A stretch of 64,000 nt of DNA from Pseudomonas triticifolii (GCF_014358015.1 NZ_JACONV010000003.1:124001-188000), one strand, 5' to 3'; counted from the stretch's first letter, positions 35,646-45,936 are shown. The notes: generated by a model not told the origin, from the sequence alone. Numbers and translations are program-made.

Positions 35646-36740
35646 TCAGTCATCGCTGACAGAGATCGTCGGCATGGCCGGACTGGCCGCCTCCTGCAAG
35701 ACGATCCGCGCGCCGACATGGCGAGCCAACTCCTGATACACCATCGCAATCTGACTGTCCGGCTCGGCAATCGCTGTGGGCTTGCCGCCATCAGCCTGCT
35801 CGCGAATCAGCATCGACAGCGGCAATGAGGCCAACAACTCGACGTCGTATTGCGAAGCCAGCTTCTCGCCACCGCCCTCACCGAACAGATGCTCGGCATG
35901 CCCGCAGTTCGAGCAGATGTGTACCGCCATGTTTTCAACGACGCCCAGCACCGGGATATTGACCTTGCGGAACATCTCGACGCCCTTGCGCGCATCCAGC
36001 AACGCCAGATCCTGCGGTGTGGTGACGATGACAGCACCGGCCACCGGGACTTTCTGTGCCAACGTCAGCTGGATGTCCCCGGTGCCTGGCGGCATGTCGA
36101 TGATCAGGTAATCCAGATCATTCCATGCGGTCTGCGTGACCAGTTGCAACAACGCCCCCGACACCATCGGTCCACGCCAGACCATTGGTGTATTGTCATC
36201 AGTCAGAAACGCCATCGACATCACTTCGATGCCATGCGCCTCAATCGGCACAAACCATTTCTGATCCCTGATCCTTGGCCTTGTACCTTCGGGGATGCCA
36301 AACATCACGCCCTGGCTGGGCCCGTAGATATCGGCATCGAGAATCCCTACCCGCGCACCTTCGCGAGACAGCGCCAGCGCCAGATTGGCCGCCGTGGTGG
36401 ATTTGCCAACGCCGCCTTTGCCAGAAGCCACGGCCACGATATTTTTCACATTGGCCAGGCCGGGGATCTGGCCCTGAGCCTTGTGTGCATTGATGACGGT
36501 ACTGATTTCGACTTTGGCAGCGGATACACCTTCAATATTCTCGATGGCCGTCTTGAGGACGTGCGCCCAGCCGTTCTTGAACAAGTCGGCGGCATAGCCC
36601 AGTTCGAGTCGCAAGGTGACCTGCGACCCCTCGATCTCGATGGCCCGTACACAGCCAGCGCTGAGCGGGTCCTGATTCAGATAGGGGTCGGTGTACTGGC
36701 GAAGAATCGTCTCCACCGCCGCGCGATTGACAGCGCTCAT
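35646..36740 (-). CDS. apbC: Iron-sulfur cluster carrier protein ApbC/Mrp
   Basis: A 364-residue P-loop NTPase that carries and transfers 4Fe-4S clusters. The N-terminal MIP18/DUF59 domain (residues 1-90) is followed by the deviant Walker A GKGGVGKSTT near residue 110 and DADIYGPS, and by the cluster-binding CSNCGH near residue 285. The gene is divergent from metG. Confidence 0.95.
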   Translation of the reverse strand: MSAVNRAAVETILRQYTDPYLNQDPLSAGCVRAIEIEGSQVTLRLELGYAADLFKNGWAHVLKTAIENIEGVSAAKVEISTVINAHKAQGQIPGLANVKNIVAVASGKGGVGKSTTAANLALALSREGARVGILDADIYGPSQGVMFGIPEGTRPRIRDQKWFVPIEAHGIEVMSMAFLTDDNTPMVWRGPMVSGALLQLVTQTAWNDLDYLIIDMPPGTGDIQLTLAQKVPVAGAVIVTTPQDLALLDARKGVEMFRKVNIPVLGVVENMAVHICSNCGHAEHLFGEGGGEKLASQYDVELLASLPLSMLIREQADGGKPTAIAEPDSQIAMVYQELARHVGARIVLQEAASPAMPTISVSDD

Positions 36741-36915
36741 GGGCTCGCTCCGAAAAAAGACTGAGTAAAACAGGCGGCTATCCTACCTGTTCTGCCGGAC
36801 GCCGACATGGTTTCACTCCACATCCAGGAGCATGCCCACAACCGCACGAGGTGAAAAAAATCGCTCAGACCTTTATAGTGGCCGACCTCCGTTTCAGTTC
36901 AAGTAGCCGAGCCCC

Positions 36916-38958
36916 ATGTCCGAGCCACGCAAGATTCTCGTTACCAGCGCCCTGCCCTATGCCAATGGTTCCATCCACCTTGGTCACATGCTCGAGTACA
37001 TTCAGACCGACATGTGGGTGCGTTTCCAGAAGCATCGCGGCAATCAATGCACCTATGTCTGTGCAGACGACGCCCATGGCTCGGCAATCATGCTGCGTGC
37101 CGAAAAGGAAGGGATTACCCCTGAACAACTGATCGCCAACGTCAAGGCCGAACACAGCGCCGACTTTGCTGATTTCCTGGTGGATTTCGACAATTTCCAC
37201 TCGACGCACTCGGATGAAAACCGCGAGTTGTCGAGCATGATCTATACCCGTCTGCGCGATGCAGGCCACATCGCCACGCGCTCGATCACCCAGTATTTCG
37301 ACCCGGAAAAGAAAATGTTCCTGGCCGACCGCTTCATCAAGGGCACGTGTCCGAAATGCGGTACCGAGGATCAGTACGGCGACAACTGCGAAAAATGTGG
37401 CGCGACCTACGCCCCCACGGATCTGAAAGACCCTAAGTCGGCGATTTCCGGTGCGACACCCGTTCTCAAAGACTCCAAACACTTTTTCTTCGACCTGCCG
37501 GCGTTCGACGCCATGCTAAAGCACTGGACGCGCAGCGGAACCCTGCAGGACGCCGTCGCCAACAAGATTGCCGAATGGCTGGACAGCGGCCTGCAACAGT
37601 GGGACATCTCCCGCGATGCGCCGTATTTCGGTTTCGAGATCCCGGACGAGCCAGGCAAGTATTTCTACGTATGGCTCGATGCGCCTATCGGTTATATGGC
37701 CAGCTTCAAGAACCTGTGCGCACGCCGCCCTGAGCTCGACTTCGACGCTTACTGGGGCAAGGACGCGACCACCGAGCTGTATCACTTCATCGGCAAGGAC
37801 ATCGTGAACTTCCACGCCCTCTTCTGGCCAGCCATGCTGGAAGGGGCTGGCCTGCGCAAGCCAACTGCGATCAATGTTCACGGCTACCTGACCGTCAACG
37901 GCCAGAAGATGTCCAAATCCCGTGGCACGTTCATCAAGGCGCGCACCTACCTTGAACACCTGTCGCCCGAATACCTGCGCTATTACTACGCCTCGAAACT
38001 GGGCCGTGGCGTGGATGACCTGGACCTCAACCTCGAAGACTTCATCCAGAAGGTCAATTCCGACCTGATCGGCAAGGTGGTGAACATCGCCAGCCGCTGT
38101 GCAGGCTTCATCCATAAAGGCAATGCCGGGGTCATGGTGTCTGCCAACCCTGCGCCGGAGCTGACTGACGCATTCCTGGCCGCTGCGCCAGGCATTGCCG
38201 AGGCCTATGAAGCCCGCGATTTCGCCCGCGCCATGCGCGAAACCATGGCCCTGGCCGACCGCGCCAACGCCTATATCGCTGAAAAGGCTCCTTGGGCGCT
38301 GGCCAAGCAGGAAGGCAAGCAGGATGAAGTCCAGGCTGTGTGCGCCCTTGGTATCAACCTGTTCCGCCAGTTAGTGATTTTCCTCAAGCCGGTATTGCCG
38401 AAACTGGCTGCCGACGCCGAGGCGTTCCTCAACGTCGCACCTTTGACTTGGGATGACCACAAGACACTGCTGGTCAACCACACGCTCAATCCGTTCTCGG
38501 CACTGATGACGCGGATTGATCCGGTCAAGGTTGAAGCCATGACCGCCGCATCCAGGGAAGATCTGGCAGCAAGCGCCACCGACACCGCGCCTCAAGGCAA
38601 CGGCGAGCTGGTCAAGGATCCTCTTTCAGCAGAAATCGACTTCGACGCGTTCGCAGCAGTCGACCTGCGCGTTGCCCTGATCCTCAAGGCCGAGCATGTG
38701 GAGGGAGCAGACAAGCTGCTGCGCCTGACACTGGATATCGGCGACGAGCAGCGTAATGTGTTTTCGGGTATCAAGAGCGCTTACCCGAACCCGAGCGAGC
38801 TGGAAGGTCGCCTAACCATGATGATTGCCAACCTCAAGCCTCGCAAAATGCGCTTCGGCATCTCGGAAGGCATGGTGATGGCGGCAGGTCCTGGCGGTGA
38901 AGAAATCTACCTGTTGAGCCCGGACAGCGGCGCCAAGCCGGGCCAACGCATCAAGTAA
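36916..38958 (+). CDS. metG: Methionyl-tRNA synthetase
   Basis: A 680-residue class I synthetase. The HIGH-type motif is HLGH near residue 22. The zinc knuckle is in [18 protein letters not shown] near 145, and KMSKSRG is near 332. The C-terminal 105 residues form the EMAP-II-like tRNA-binding and dimerisation domain ([29 protein letters not shown]). This is the full-length E. coli-type enzyme. A terminator follows. Confidence 0.97.
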   Translation: MSEPRKILVTSALPYANGSIHLGHMLEYIQTDMWVRFQKHRGNQCTYVCADDAHGSAIMLRAEKEGITPEQLIANVKAEHSADFADFLVDFDNFHSTHSDENRELSSMIYTRLRDAGHIATRSITQYFDPEKKMFLADRFIKGTCPKCGTEDQYGDNCEKCGATYAPTDLKDPKSAISGATPVLKDSKHFFFDLPAFDAMLKHWTRSGTLQDAVANKIAEWLDSGLQQWDISRDAPYFGFEIPDEPGKYFYVWLDAPIGYMASFKNLCARRPELDFDAYWGKDATTELYHFIGKDIVNFHALFWPAMLEGAGLRKPTAINVHGYLTVNGQKMSKSRGTFIKARTYLEHLSPEYLRYYYASKLGRGVDDLDLNLEDFIQKVNSDLIGKVVNIASRCAGFIHKGNAGVMVSANPAPELTDAFLAAAPGIAEAYEARDFARAMRETMALADRANAYIAEKAPWALAKQEGKQDEVQAVCALGINLFRQLVIFLKPVLPKLAADAEAFLNVAPLTWDDHKTLLVNHTLNPFSALMTRIDPVKVEAMTAASREDLAASATDTAPQGNGELVKDPLSAEIDFDAFAAVDLRVALILKAEHVEGADKLLRLTLDIGDEQRNVFSGIKSAYPNPSELEGRLTMMIANLKPRKMRFGISEGMVMAAGPGGEEIYLLSPDSGAKPGQRIK

Positions 38959-38966
38959 GCGACAGA

Positions 38967-39009
38967 AAAGCCCGGTATCCGCCGATAGACGGCGGGTGCC
39001 GGGCTTTTG
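38967..39009 (+). terminator. Intrinsic terminator after metG
   Basis: Long stem with arms AAAAGCCCGG and CCGGGCTTTT and an inner CCGCC / GGCGG pair; T-rich on both sides. Confidence 0.88.
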
Positions 39010-39075
39010 CATATCCGCAACAATGCCCCTCTCTGAACCCTACTGGCTAACGCCTGTTCGCTACCCGGCAAGCGC

Positions 39076-40098
39076 ATGAACCTGATCCAGCACATTGACG
39101 CTCTCCTTCCGCAGACACAATGCGGCAAGTGCGGGCACCCCGGTTGCAAGCCTTATGCGCAAGGCATTGCCGATGGCGAGGCAATCAACAAATGTCCGCC
39201 CGGAGGTGACGAAACCATTGCCGGGCTGGCAAAACTGCTGGCCCTTCCGGTTCTGCCTCTGGATACGGAGCGCGGATCGGCACCGGCTCAGGTCGCCTTC
39301 ATTCGAGAGGCTGAGTGCATCGGCTGCACCAAATGCATTCAAGCCTGCCCTGTCGACGCGATTGTCGGCGCCGCCAAGTTGATGCACACGGTGATCATCG
39401 ACGAATGCACAGGCTGCGATTTGTGTGTTGCACCGTGCCCTGTGGACTGCATTGAAATGCATCCTCTGCCAGCCCTGGTATCGCCCGTGAACGCAGTTAT
39501 CCCCTTGGTGGGTGACCTGGCACTGAGCGCACTGCAGCGGCAAGCCCGTCTCCACAAGCGCGACCACGCCCGCCGCCGCTTCGAATCGCGCAACAGACGC
39601 CTGCAGCGCGAACAGGACCAGCGTCAGGCCGAACGGATGGCCAGAGCGCAGAAAACGGCTCCAGGCCCGACTTCTCGGCAAGAGAACAGCAGCACTGAAG
39701 TGGCTGCCATTGATGAGCAGGCACTGAAAAAAGCCCGTATCACGGTCGCCATGAGTCGAGCGCAGTTGAACAAGTCGCTCAAGGCCTTCGGGCACCCGCC
39801 CATTGCCGAACAGGCCAGACGGCTGGTCGAGCTTCAACTCGAATACGAAGCCGCCGAGCAGGCTCTGGAACAGCTTCTTGGCGCTACACACGTTGTGGTG
39901 GCACCACCGACAGCCAAGAAGGATGACAGCGCAGTCAAGCGCGCCAGAATTCAGCAGGCCATGGCCCGTGCAGCCCTTGCGAAGGCGCAGACGGCGGCCG
40001 CTGCGCCAGAGCATCTGGACACGCTGAATCAGCAACTGCAGGATGCGCAGCAGAAACTCGACGCTGAAGAACGCGCGCTGTCGACATCGGCTGACTAA
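39076..40098 (+). CDS. RnfB-like ferredoxin subunit, unanchored and without the rest of the Rnf complex
   Basis: A 340-residue iron-sulfur protein. It starts directly with the RnfB cluster domain (residues 5-70, [21 protein letters not shown] and CPPGG). It then has two 4Fe-4S ferredoxin motifs ([16 protein letters not shown] and [16 protein letters not shown]) and a long Ala/Gln/Arg-rich coiled-coil tail from about 165 to the end. Ordinary RnfB/RsxB proteins begin with a membrane helix of about 25 residues, which is missing here. The other Rnf genes (A, C, D, G, E) are not present, although nth follows, as it does after rnf clusters in other Pseudomonas. What it passes electrons to is unknown. 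Confidence 0.8.
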   Translation: MNLIQHIDALLPQTQCGKCGHPGCKPYAQGIADGEAINKCPPGGDETIAGLAKLLALPVLPLDTERGSAPAQVAFIREAECIGCTKCIQACPVDAIVGAAKLMHTVIIDECTGCDLCVAPCPVDCIEMHPLPALVSPVNAVIPLVGDLALSALQRQARLHKRDHARRRFESRNRRLQREQDQRQAERMARAQKTAPGPTSRQENSSTEVAAIDEQALKKARITVAMSRAQLNKSLKAFGHPPIAEQARRLVELQLEYEAAEQALEQLLGATHVVVAPPTAKKDDSAVKRARIQQAMARAALAKAQTAAAAPEHLDTLNQQLQDAQQKLDAEERALSTSAD

Positions 40099-40208
40099 CC
40101 GACCTGACCCACTGCCACCGGGCCATTTGGCAAACCGACGGTACAGTGGCAAATTACGATCCCAGCCACCATCTGGCAGTCTGACCCACCCAAGGAATCG
40201 CGTTTTTC

Positions 40209-40847
40209 ATGAATGCTGCAAAACGTCTGGAAATTTTTCGCAGGCTTCACGAGGACAATCCCGATCCCAAGACCGAACTGGCGTACACCACCCCGTTCGA
40301 GCTGCTGATTTCGGTGATTCTTTCGGCGCAGGCCACCGACGTCAGCGTCAACAAGGCAACCGCTCGGCTGTATCCCGTCGCCAACACGCCCGAGACGATC
40401 TACGCGCTGGGCGTCGATGGCCTGTCCGAATACATCAAGACGATTGGCCTGTACAACAGCAAGGCCAAAAACGTCATTGAAACCTGCCGGTTGCTCATGG
40501 AGCAGCACAACAGTGAAGTGCCCGAAACCCGCGAAGCGCTGGAAGCACTGCCGGGCGTAGGACGCAAAACCGCCAACGTGGTACTCAACACGGCCTTTCG
40601 CCAGGTTGCCATGGCCGTTGATACGCACATTTTTCGGGTCAGCAACCGAACCGGCATCGCTCCTGGCAAAAACGTCGTGGAGGTCGAAAAGCAGCTGATG
40701 AAATTTGTACCCAGAAATTATCTGCTGGATGCACATCATTGGCTGATATTGCATGGCCGCTACGTATGCCAGGCACGCAAGCCCCGTTGCGGCAGTTGCC
40801 GAATCGAAGATTTGTGCGATTACAAACTAAAAACGTCCGACGATTGA
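40209..40847 (+). CDS. nth: Endonuclease III
   Basis: A 212-residue DNA glycosylase/AP lyase that removes oxidised pyrimidines in base excision repair. The helix-hairpin-helix is LPGVGRKTANVVL, with the catalytic Lys in it. The catalytic Asp is in VDTHIFRVSNR. The 4Fe-4S loop is C-x6-C-x2-C-x5-C in CQARKPRCGSCRIEDLC. An AAGGAATCG precedes the start. Confidence 0.97.
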   Translation: MNAAKRLEIFRRLHEDNPDPKTELAYTTPFELLISVILSAQATDVSVNKATARLYPVANTPETIYALGVDGLSEYIKTIGLYNSKAKNVIETCRLLMEQHNSEVPETREALEALPGVGRKTANVVLNTAFRQVAMAVDTHIFRVSNRTGIAPGKNVVEVEKQLMKFVPRNYLLDAHHWLILHGRYVCQARKPRCGSCRIEDLCDYKLKTSDD

Positions 40848-40953
40848 GGCAGATAGATTATTGCCGGCCGATCGATTGAAAAAATCTTTTTTACCCGCTT
40901 CATGTTTGTCGATATAAGGTGCGCCAACAGAGCCGAAGCCTGGAGTCACCTTC

Positions 40954-41136
40954 ATGAGTACTGGCAAAGAGCAATTAGACATCGATGACGATTTTGTCGC
41001 CGTCGAAGCGGACGATACCGAACAAGCCCCGAACGAACCGGCCAAGACCAATCTGAGCAAGCGGCGCACCATTGACAATCTGCTCGAGGAGCGACGCCTG
41101 CAAAAGCAACTGGCCGACTACGATTTCGACCTCTAG
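40954..41136 (+). CDS. Small acidic conserved hypothetical protein (PA3496 type)
   Basis: A 60-residue protein, strongly acidic in the first half (DIDDDFVAVEADD) and basic-helical in the second (SKRRTIDNLLEERRLQKQLADYDFDL). This is the gene regularly found after nth in Pseudomonas. A GGAG lies eight to nine bases before the ATG. Function unknown. A hairpin follows. Confidence 0.75.
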   Translation: MSTGKEQLDIDDDFVAVEADDTEQAPNEPAKTNLSKRRTIDNLLEERRLQKQLADYDFDL

Positions 41137-41174
41137 CCGTTTCGAGTACGGGATGGCCAGAGCATGCCAGCGTC

Positions 41175-41205
41175 ATTGAAGCCTCTTTTGGCAAGGGGCT
41201 TCAAT
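41175..41205. terminator. Hairpin between the small acidic gene and the response regulator
   Basis: Arms ATTGAAGCC and GGCTTCAAT with a loop of about 13 bases. There is no T run on the plus side, so its strength as a terminator is uncertain. Confidence 0.55.
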
Positions 41206-41265
41206 CGGGTTGACGTACTGCGCATTGAACGGCAAACAGCCACACGGCCCCTCATGGGCCTCACC

Positions 41266-41892
41266 TCACACCAGCCCGTTTCGTTGTGCCAGTTCGATGA
41301 GATCGACCAGTGAGTGCGCATTCAGCTTGAGTAACAAACGTGTCTTGTATGTGCTGACGGTCTTGTTGCTCAGAAACATGCCGTCTGCAATCTCCTTGTT
41401 GGTTTTACCCCTTGCGAGTTGTTGCAGAACCATCATCTCGCGCCCGGACAGCCGGTCGACCATATCTGATTCGCTTGCATTTCCCATACTGGAACGAACC
41501 GTATGCAGCGCCTGATTGGGGAAATAGCTGTAGCCCGACAACACGGCCTTTATCGCACTCAACAGCTCGGTGAGGTCCTGTTGCTTGCAGACATAGCCCG
41601 CCGCGCCCGCCTGCATGCAGCGCATCGAAAAATGGCCAGGAGCCTGGGACGTCAGGATCAGCACCTTGAACGGCAGGGTCATGGCCGACAGGCGCGCAAT
41701 CACCTCCAGCCCGTCGAGCTTGGGAATACCGATATCCAGAATGACGATATCCGGCAGGTGTTCACGGGCAAGCTGCAGCGCATCCACTCCATTGTCAGTC
41801 TCCGCAATGACCTCGTAGCCATGACGCTCCATCAGCATGCGTACAGCGAGGCGAATGACGGGATGATCATCCACGATCAGCACTTTATTCAT
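41266..41892 (-). CDS. Orphan NarL/FixJ-family response regulator
   Basis: A 208-residue two-component regulator. The receiver domain (1-120) has acidic residues Asp8-Asp9, phosphoacceptor Asp53 (VILDIGIP) and the conserved Lys in YVCKQQD. The LuxR-type helix-turn-helix (about 145-205) is LSGREMMVLQQLARGKTNKEIADGMFLSNKTVSTYKTRLL, read in parts. It is closest in style to the BvgA/EvgA/RocA branch. The ATG at 41892 starts MNKVLIVDDHP; a longer frame to 41934 adds nothing recognisable. No sensor kinase is adjacent. It borders the AT-rich accessory patch. Confidence 0.88.
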   Translation of the reverse strand: MNKVLIVDDHPVIRLAVRMLMERHGYEVIAETDNGVDALQLAREHLPDIVILDIGIPKLDGLEVIARLSAMTLPFKVLILTSQAPGHFSMRCMQAGAAGYVCKQQDLTELLSAIKAVLSGYSYFPNQALHTVRSSMGNASESDMVDRLSGREMMVLQQLARGKTNKEIADGMFLSNKTVSTYKTRLLLKLNAHSLVDLIELAQRNGLV

Positions 41893-43156
41893 GGGCAGTC
41901 CAATTTTCGCTATTCGAGTTTTTAGAGTCAGCACAATAGCTTAGTCGTTTAGTGCTTTGCATGGCGCTTACCCCCGCGGACTAACAGCCAAAGACCATTC
42001 ATACAACCACAGCAGAAAACTCCTACAAATCTCGCCGTGAGCGAACACTTTTTTTACAGTTTTCACGAAGCCTTCCTTTTGAGAATCCAATAATTTGTGA
42101 CCACAGAGAACGCCGATATAGAGCATTGCCGTTAGAATCCATGAGTTTCTCCCGGGAGGTAAGGCAATATCCCTCACGGCGGGTCGAAGAATCTGATAGT
42201 AACCCGCAAGGTAGAGCCAGGTTCGTGACGCTCTACAACACAAGCTGCTTGCACACACTCACAGAACATAAAGCCGGGCTTGCGTTATGCCAATGCCGTC
42301 TAAAAACAGGTGAGTCCTGGTATCCACCGCCGCATTCAGTGTGCACTTCCAACGACCCAACGCCCACGCGCCTTGTCTGATAATCGCGTTTCTCGATTGA
42401 GCACTGGCGTCAACGCTCAGAAAACAGGCACGCTTTTTCAAGCGTCCATATCGGTCGGCTAACATGTAAATGGCCATCATTTATCATTGGATCCTGTTGA
42501 GAAATTACACGCATAAAGCAGCAGTTTTGTACAAATAAATGTTTAACGACTTTAGCTACAAAAATTACAGAAACTTCCTACATCCAATTGACCGTTCGAA
42601 AGACTCGACATCCTGTACTGACGACACTTTCCGGGCCCGAGATTCAATCAAATCAGCGACCGGCACAGGTATTTCTTACGGAAACCTTCATTGGCATCTT
42701 ACGCCGACTGTCAAAAATAGCTCATCCGACAAGTAGCTAATACCATATCCAGCTATAAAGCCATAGCCAGTCGAGCAAAGAAGAAATGTACTACAAAACT
42801 TACAGACAACGTTATAGAGTACGTAAGACGACGTCAAAACCCGCAAATCAATTCATGTAACGCTCTACTTTTTTACTTGCAAATTTTATTACCAGTCGTT
42901 ACTTTTTTAACAGCACATTCATTAATATTGATGCTTGCACTCACCTCACTACTATTAAAGTGTTGTGACACGCGTTGCCAGCCAGCAATATTATAAAAGC
43001 ACCACTTATATAGACTCTTGTTATCGAGAGCAGAAAGGATTCTGGCGACATGAACATGGCTCATCACCTGCATCGGCCTGCGGGCAGTTACCTGTCAGCA
43101 CTGGCACAACCGCAGATAGAGCCATGTGTATAACCATGTTCAAAAAGGAATGAACC
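41893..43156. other. Gene-poor AT-rich region upstream of the accessory genes
   Basis: About 1.26 kb with no gene I can support. The part from about 42480 to 43030 is visibly poorer in G and C than the rest of the window. Short open frames on both strands (such as 42259-42480 minus, and 42539-42736 plus) lack ribosome binding sites and recognisable motifs. It may hold promoters, a decayed mobile segment or xenogeneic silencing sites. Confidence 0.5.
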
Positions 43157-43693
43157 ATGAACATCAAGAAAGCTTGTAACCCCCCTGACGACCCCGCCAG
43201 ACTTGATCTGATCAACGCCGTGGAGGCGTTCGTTGCACAGGGTGGGATCATCGCCGTCATTGATGACGATGAAAGAACAGAAACGTCAGGCCCTTTATTG
43301 AATCGTGAAACGACGCTTGATTCTAACGCCGAAAAACTCGCCAAACTCGAATTATTGAAAGACCTTGTGGCCAAGGGCGCTGGCGTTTCCACCCTTCAAT
43401 ATTCCCTGCGCATGAATAAGAAAGCCATCCGCCAGATGGCGGTTGAAAATGGCATAAAGCTTAACTTCAGTCGACCGATACGCTTAACCCAGAAGGAGAA
43501 ACGATACGACACGACCGATATTGATGACGTCGTTGCTGGCCATGCGATGCACTATTCCAGCCTGGGCTATACAGCGCCCGAAATCGCCCAGGTACTGGGC
43601 TTGAGCCTTCGCGAGGTATGGAATATCGGCAAGGCCTATCGGTTCGAGTTCAACCAAAGACGTGGCCTGGTCAGCCACGACCCGGACCGTTAG
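43157..43693 (+). CDS. Hypothetical protein with two helix-turn-helix-like segments
   Basis: A 178-residue protein I do not recognise by name. The N-terminal 60 residues include an acidic run (VIDDDERTET). Two helical segments have the rhythm of DNA-binding folds: LLKDLVAKGAGVSTLQYSLRMNKKAIRQMAVENG (about 75-108) and YSSLGYTAPEIAQVLGLSLREVWNIGKAYRFEF (about 135-168). An AAGGA precedes the ATG. It lies at the edge of the AT-rich patch and is the first of three co-directional genes ending with the MvaT-like one. Confidence 0.6.
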   Translation: MNIKKACNPPDDPARLDLINAVEAFVAQGGIIAVIDDDERTETSGPLLNRETTLDSNAEKLAKLELLKDLVAKGAGVSTLQYSLRMNKKAIRQMAVENGIKLNFSRPIRLTQKEKRYDTTDIDDVVAGHAMHYSSLGYTAPEIAQVLGLSLREVWNIGKAYRFEFNQRRGLVSHDPDR

Positions 43694-43889
43694 CGCGGTA
43701 CCGGCTGGAAGCCGATGGCTGCACCAGCGTCATTTAAACATGAGTGTTTACGCGAAGGCTGCAACGCAATAAAAAGTCCTGAAATATAACGTTAACGCAC
43801 ACCGCTCAAACATTGCCGTAAAACACACCCATGACACCGCGCTGATCATGCACTGCCTGCGCACTGCACGTCGCATTGAGGCAGGCGGC

Positions 43890-44267
43890 ATGATCAGCGC
43901 CCTACTCGATAACGTTACATTCACAGAAGCACGTCAAGCTATGAAAAATCGTCTCCCTGTCATGAACCCGATCAGTATGATTGCGATATTCGCAAGTTTA
44001 TCCGAGGCTTCAGCAACTGCCGTACTGCCACACCTGGACGAACACAATCAACAGATCTATATCTGGTTCCTGATCGCGTTCCCCTCCGCGTTGGTCCTGC
44101 TGTTCTTTCTGACGATAAACTTCAACCCCAAGGCGCTTTATATGCCGTCTCAACACGCTAACACTGCGCCTCTTCAGACGCCGCCAGACGGTTATACATG
44201 CAGTGAAATATATAAACACTCCCTGCGGTATGAAACAGCGTGCCGCACCGGAAAGCCTGACCCGTGA
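43890..44267 (+). CDS. Small two-helix membrane protein
   Basis: A product of up to 125 residues with two membrane helices: ISMIAIFASLSEASATAVLP and IYIWFLIAFPSALVLLFFLTI, followed by NFNPKALYMPS and a polar tail. I recall small membrane proteins with the same layout (IAIFAxxxEASA...LP.L......YxWFLxxFP..L..LFF.TLNFN...LY.PS) scattered in many bacteria, often in accessory regions and without known function. The start is uncertain: the ATG at 43890 has GAGGCAGG upstream, while the ATG at 43941 has none. Its end overlaps the open frame before the MvaT-like gene. Confidence 0.55.
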   Translation: MISALLDNVTFTEARQAMKNRLPVMNPISMIAIFASLSEASATAVLPHLDEHNQQIYIWFLIAFPSALVLLFFLTINFNPKALYMPSQHANTAPLQTPPDGYTCSEIYKHSLRYETACRTGKPDP

Positions 44268-44305
44268 CACACACTTTCTTTCAACCAACTTTCGGTGGAC
44301 ACACC

Positions 44306-44590
44306 ATGTCGAAGTTAAGCGAGTATCGAGACCTTGAGAAAAAACTGAACGCTCTTATGGAGCGACTGGAATGCCTGAAAGGCAACAGCCAACTGTCGAA
44401 GGAGATGGAGTTTGAGAAGAGACTGTTTTCGCTGATGAATCGTTACAGCCTGAAAAAAGAAGACCTGTTGAGTTTTCTGAACTCACCTTTCGGACTCTTT
44501 GCAAATAACGTGAGCGAGCAGAAAACGGCTGACGGAGGACGCGAGGGAAAGGCACGTAAAGCAGGCAGGGGAAAAACGTTTAAAGCGTAA
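44306..44590 (+). CDS. Truncated MvaT/MvaU-like (H-NS family) protein without the DNA-binding domain
   Basis: A 94-residue protein whose first 60 residues follow the MvaT oligomerisation domain: SEYRDLEKKLNALMERLECL, LSKEMEFEKRLFSLMNRY, and LLSFLNSP. Full MvaT proteins are about 120 residues and end with a domain carrying the (K)NPHTGE...GGN.K.L..W motif that grips AT-rich DNA. Here the chain stops after a basic linker (GKARKAGRGK) and none of that domain exists, nor is it found in other frames downstream. Such a protein could pair with full-length MvaT and change its silencing. The ATG at 44306 begins MSKLSEYR. Confidence 0.72.
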   Translation: MSKLSEYRDLEKKLNALMERLECLKGNSQLSKEMEFEKRLFSLMNRYSLKKEDLLSFLNSPFGLFANNVSEQKTADGGREGKARKAGRGKTFKA

Positions 44591-44617
44591 CGGGTCAATC
44601 AACGAACCTGAATTTTG

Positions 44618-44645
44618 AATGCAGCCCGTTCAGGGCTGCATTTTC
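44618..44645. terminator. Terminator between the MvaT-like gene and argG
   Basis: Arms AATGCAGCCC and GGGCTGCATT with a five-base loop, then TTTC on the plus strand. It serves the MvaT-like gene best and may also stop argG transcripts. Confidence 0.8.
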
Positions 44646-44664
44646 AAACGAACGAACCACTGGG

Positions 44665-45882
44665 TCAGAACAGCTTGCGACCCTTGTTCGCCGCGATGCG
44701 CATGCGCAAGGCATTGAGCTTGATGAAACCTGCTGCGTCAGCCTGATCGTAGGCACCCGCATCATCTTCGAACGTTGCAATGTTGGCATCGAACAACGAA
44801 TCGTCAGACTTGCGGCCGGTCACGATCACGTTGCCCTTGTACAGTTTCAAGCGCACAACGCCATTCACGTGCGCCTGAGACGCATCGATCATCTGTTGCA
44901 GCATCAGACGCTCAGGGCTCCACCAGTAGCCGGTGTAGATCAGACTGGCGTACTTGGCCATCAGCTCATCCTTGAGGTGAGCGACTTCGCGATCCAAGGT
45001 GATCGATTCGATCGCACGGTGGGCGCGCAGCATGATGGTGCCACCCGGGGTCTCGTAGCAGCCGCGGGACTTCATGCCCACGTAACGGTTTTCTACGATG
45101 TCCAGACGACCGATGCCATTTTCGCCGCCGATGCGGTTCAGGGTGGCCAATACGGTCGCCGGAGTCATCTCAACACCGTCCAGCGCGACGATATCGCCGT
45201 TGCGATAGGTCAGCTCCAGGTAGGTCGCGACATTCGGCGCGTCTTCAGGAGACTTGGTCCAGCGCCACATGTCTTCTTCGTGTTCGGTCCAGGTGTCTTC
45301 CAGCACGCCGCCTTCATAGGAGATGTGCAGCAGGTTGGCGTCCATGGAGTAAGGCGATTTCTTCTTGCCATGGCGCTCGATTGGAATGCCATGCTTCTCG
45401 GCGTAGTCCATCAGCTTCTCACGCGACAGCAGATCCCATTCGCGCCACGGGGCGATGACTTTCACGCCTGGCTTGAGTGCGTAAGCGCCCAGTTCGAAAC
45501 GCACCTGATCGTTGCCTTTGCCGGTTGCGCCATGGGAAATGGCGTCAGCGCCGGTTTCGTTGGCGATTTCGATCAGACGCTTGGCGATCAGAGGACGTGC
45601 GATGGAAGTACCCAGGAGGTACTCGCCTTCATAGACAGTGTTGGCACGGAACATCGGGAACACGAAGTCGCGAACGAACTCTTCGCGCAGGTCGTCGATG
45701 TAGATCTCCTTGACGCCCATGGCCTGAGCCTTGGCGCGCGCAGGCTCGACTTCTTCGCCCTGACCCAGGTCAGCGGTGAAAGTCACCACTTCGCAGTTGT
45801 ACGTGTCCTGCAGCCACTTGAGGATTACCGAAGTATCCAGACCACCGGAATACGCGAGAACTACCTTGTTTACGTCCGCCAT
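44665..45882 (-). CDS. argG: Argininosuccinate synthase
   Basis: A 405-residue enzyme that joins citrulline and aspartate with ATP in arginine synthesis. The ATP loop is [16 protein letters not shown] at residues 9-24. Citrulline contacts lie in [16 protein letters not shown], and [17 protein letters not shown] and [17 protein letters not shown] are conserved. Full length. Three ArgR-type repeats lie 55-117 bases upstream. It is the next arginine gene after argF, which is 10 kb away on the other strand. Confidence 0.97.
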   Translation of the reverse strand: MADVNKVVLAYSGGLDTSVILKWLQDTYNCEVVTFTADLGQGEEVEPARAKAQAMGVKEIYIDDLREEFVRDFVFPMFRANTVYEGEYLLGTSIARPLIAKRLIEIANETGADAISHGATGKGNDQVRFELGAYALKPGVKVIAPWREWDLLSREKLMDYAEKHGIPIERHGKKKSPYSMDANLLHISYEGGVLEDTWTEHEEDMWRWTKSPEDAPNVATYLELTYRNGDIVALDGVEMTPATVLATLNRIGGENGIGRLDIVENRYVGMKSRGCYETPGGTIMLRAHRAIESITLDREVAHLKDELMAKYASLIYTGYWWSPERLMLQQMIDASQAHVNGVVRLKLYKGNVIVTGRKSDDSLFDANIATFEDDAGAYDQADAAGFIKLNALRMRIAANKGRKLF

Positions 45883-45936
45883 GCCATCACTCCACCGCGT
45901 TGTACGGAAAACCGAAGATTCTACCGTTCACAGCGG

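Noticed and set aside
42259..42480. Minus-strand open frame resembling a possible transposase or coding scrap
   Set aside because: No family pattern could be matched and no start signal is present.
42539..42736. Open frame on the plus strand in the AT-rich patch
   Set aside because: No ribosome binding site and no recognisable motif; the residue mix looks like translated non-coding DNA.
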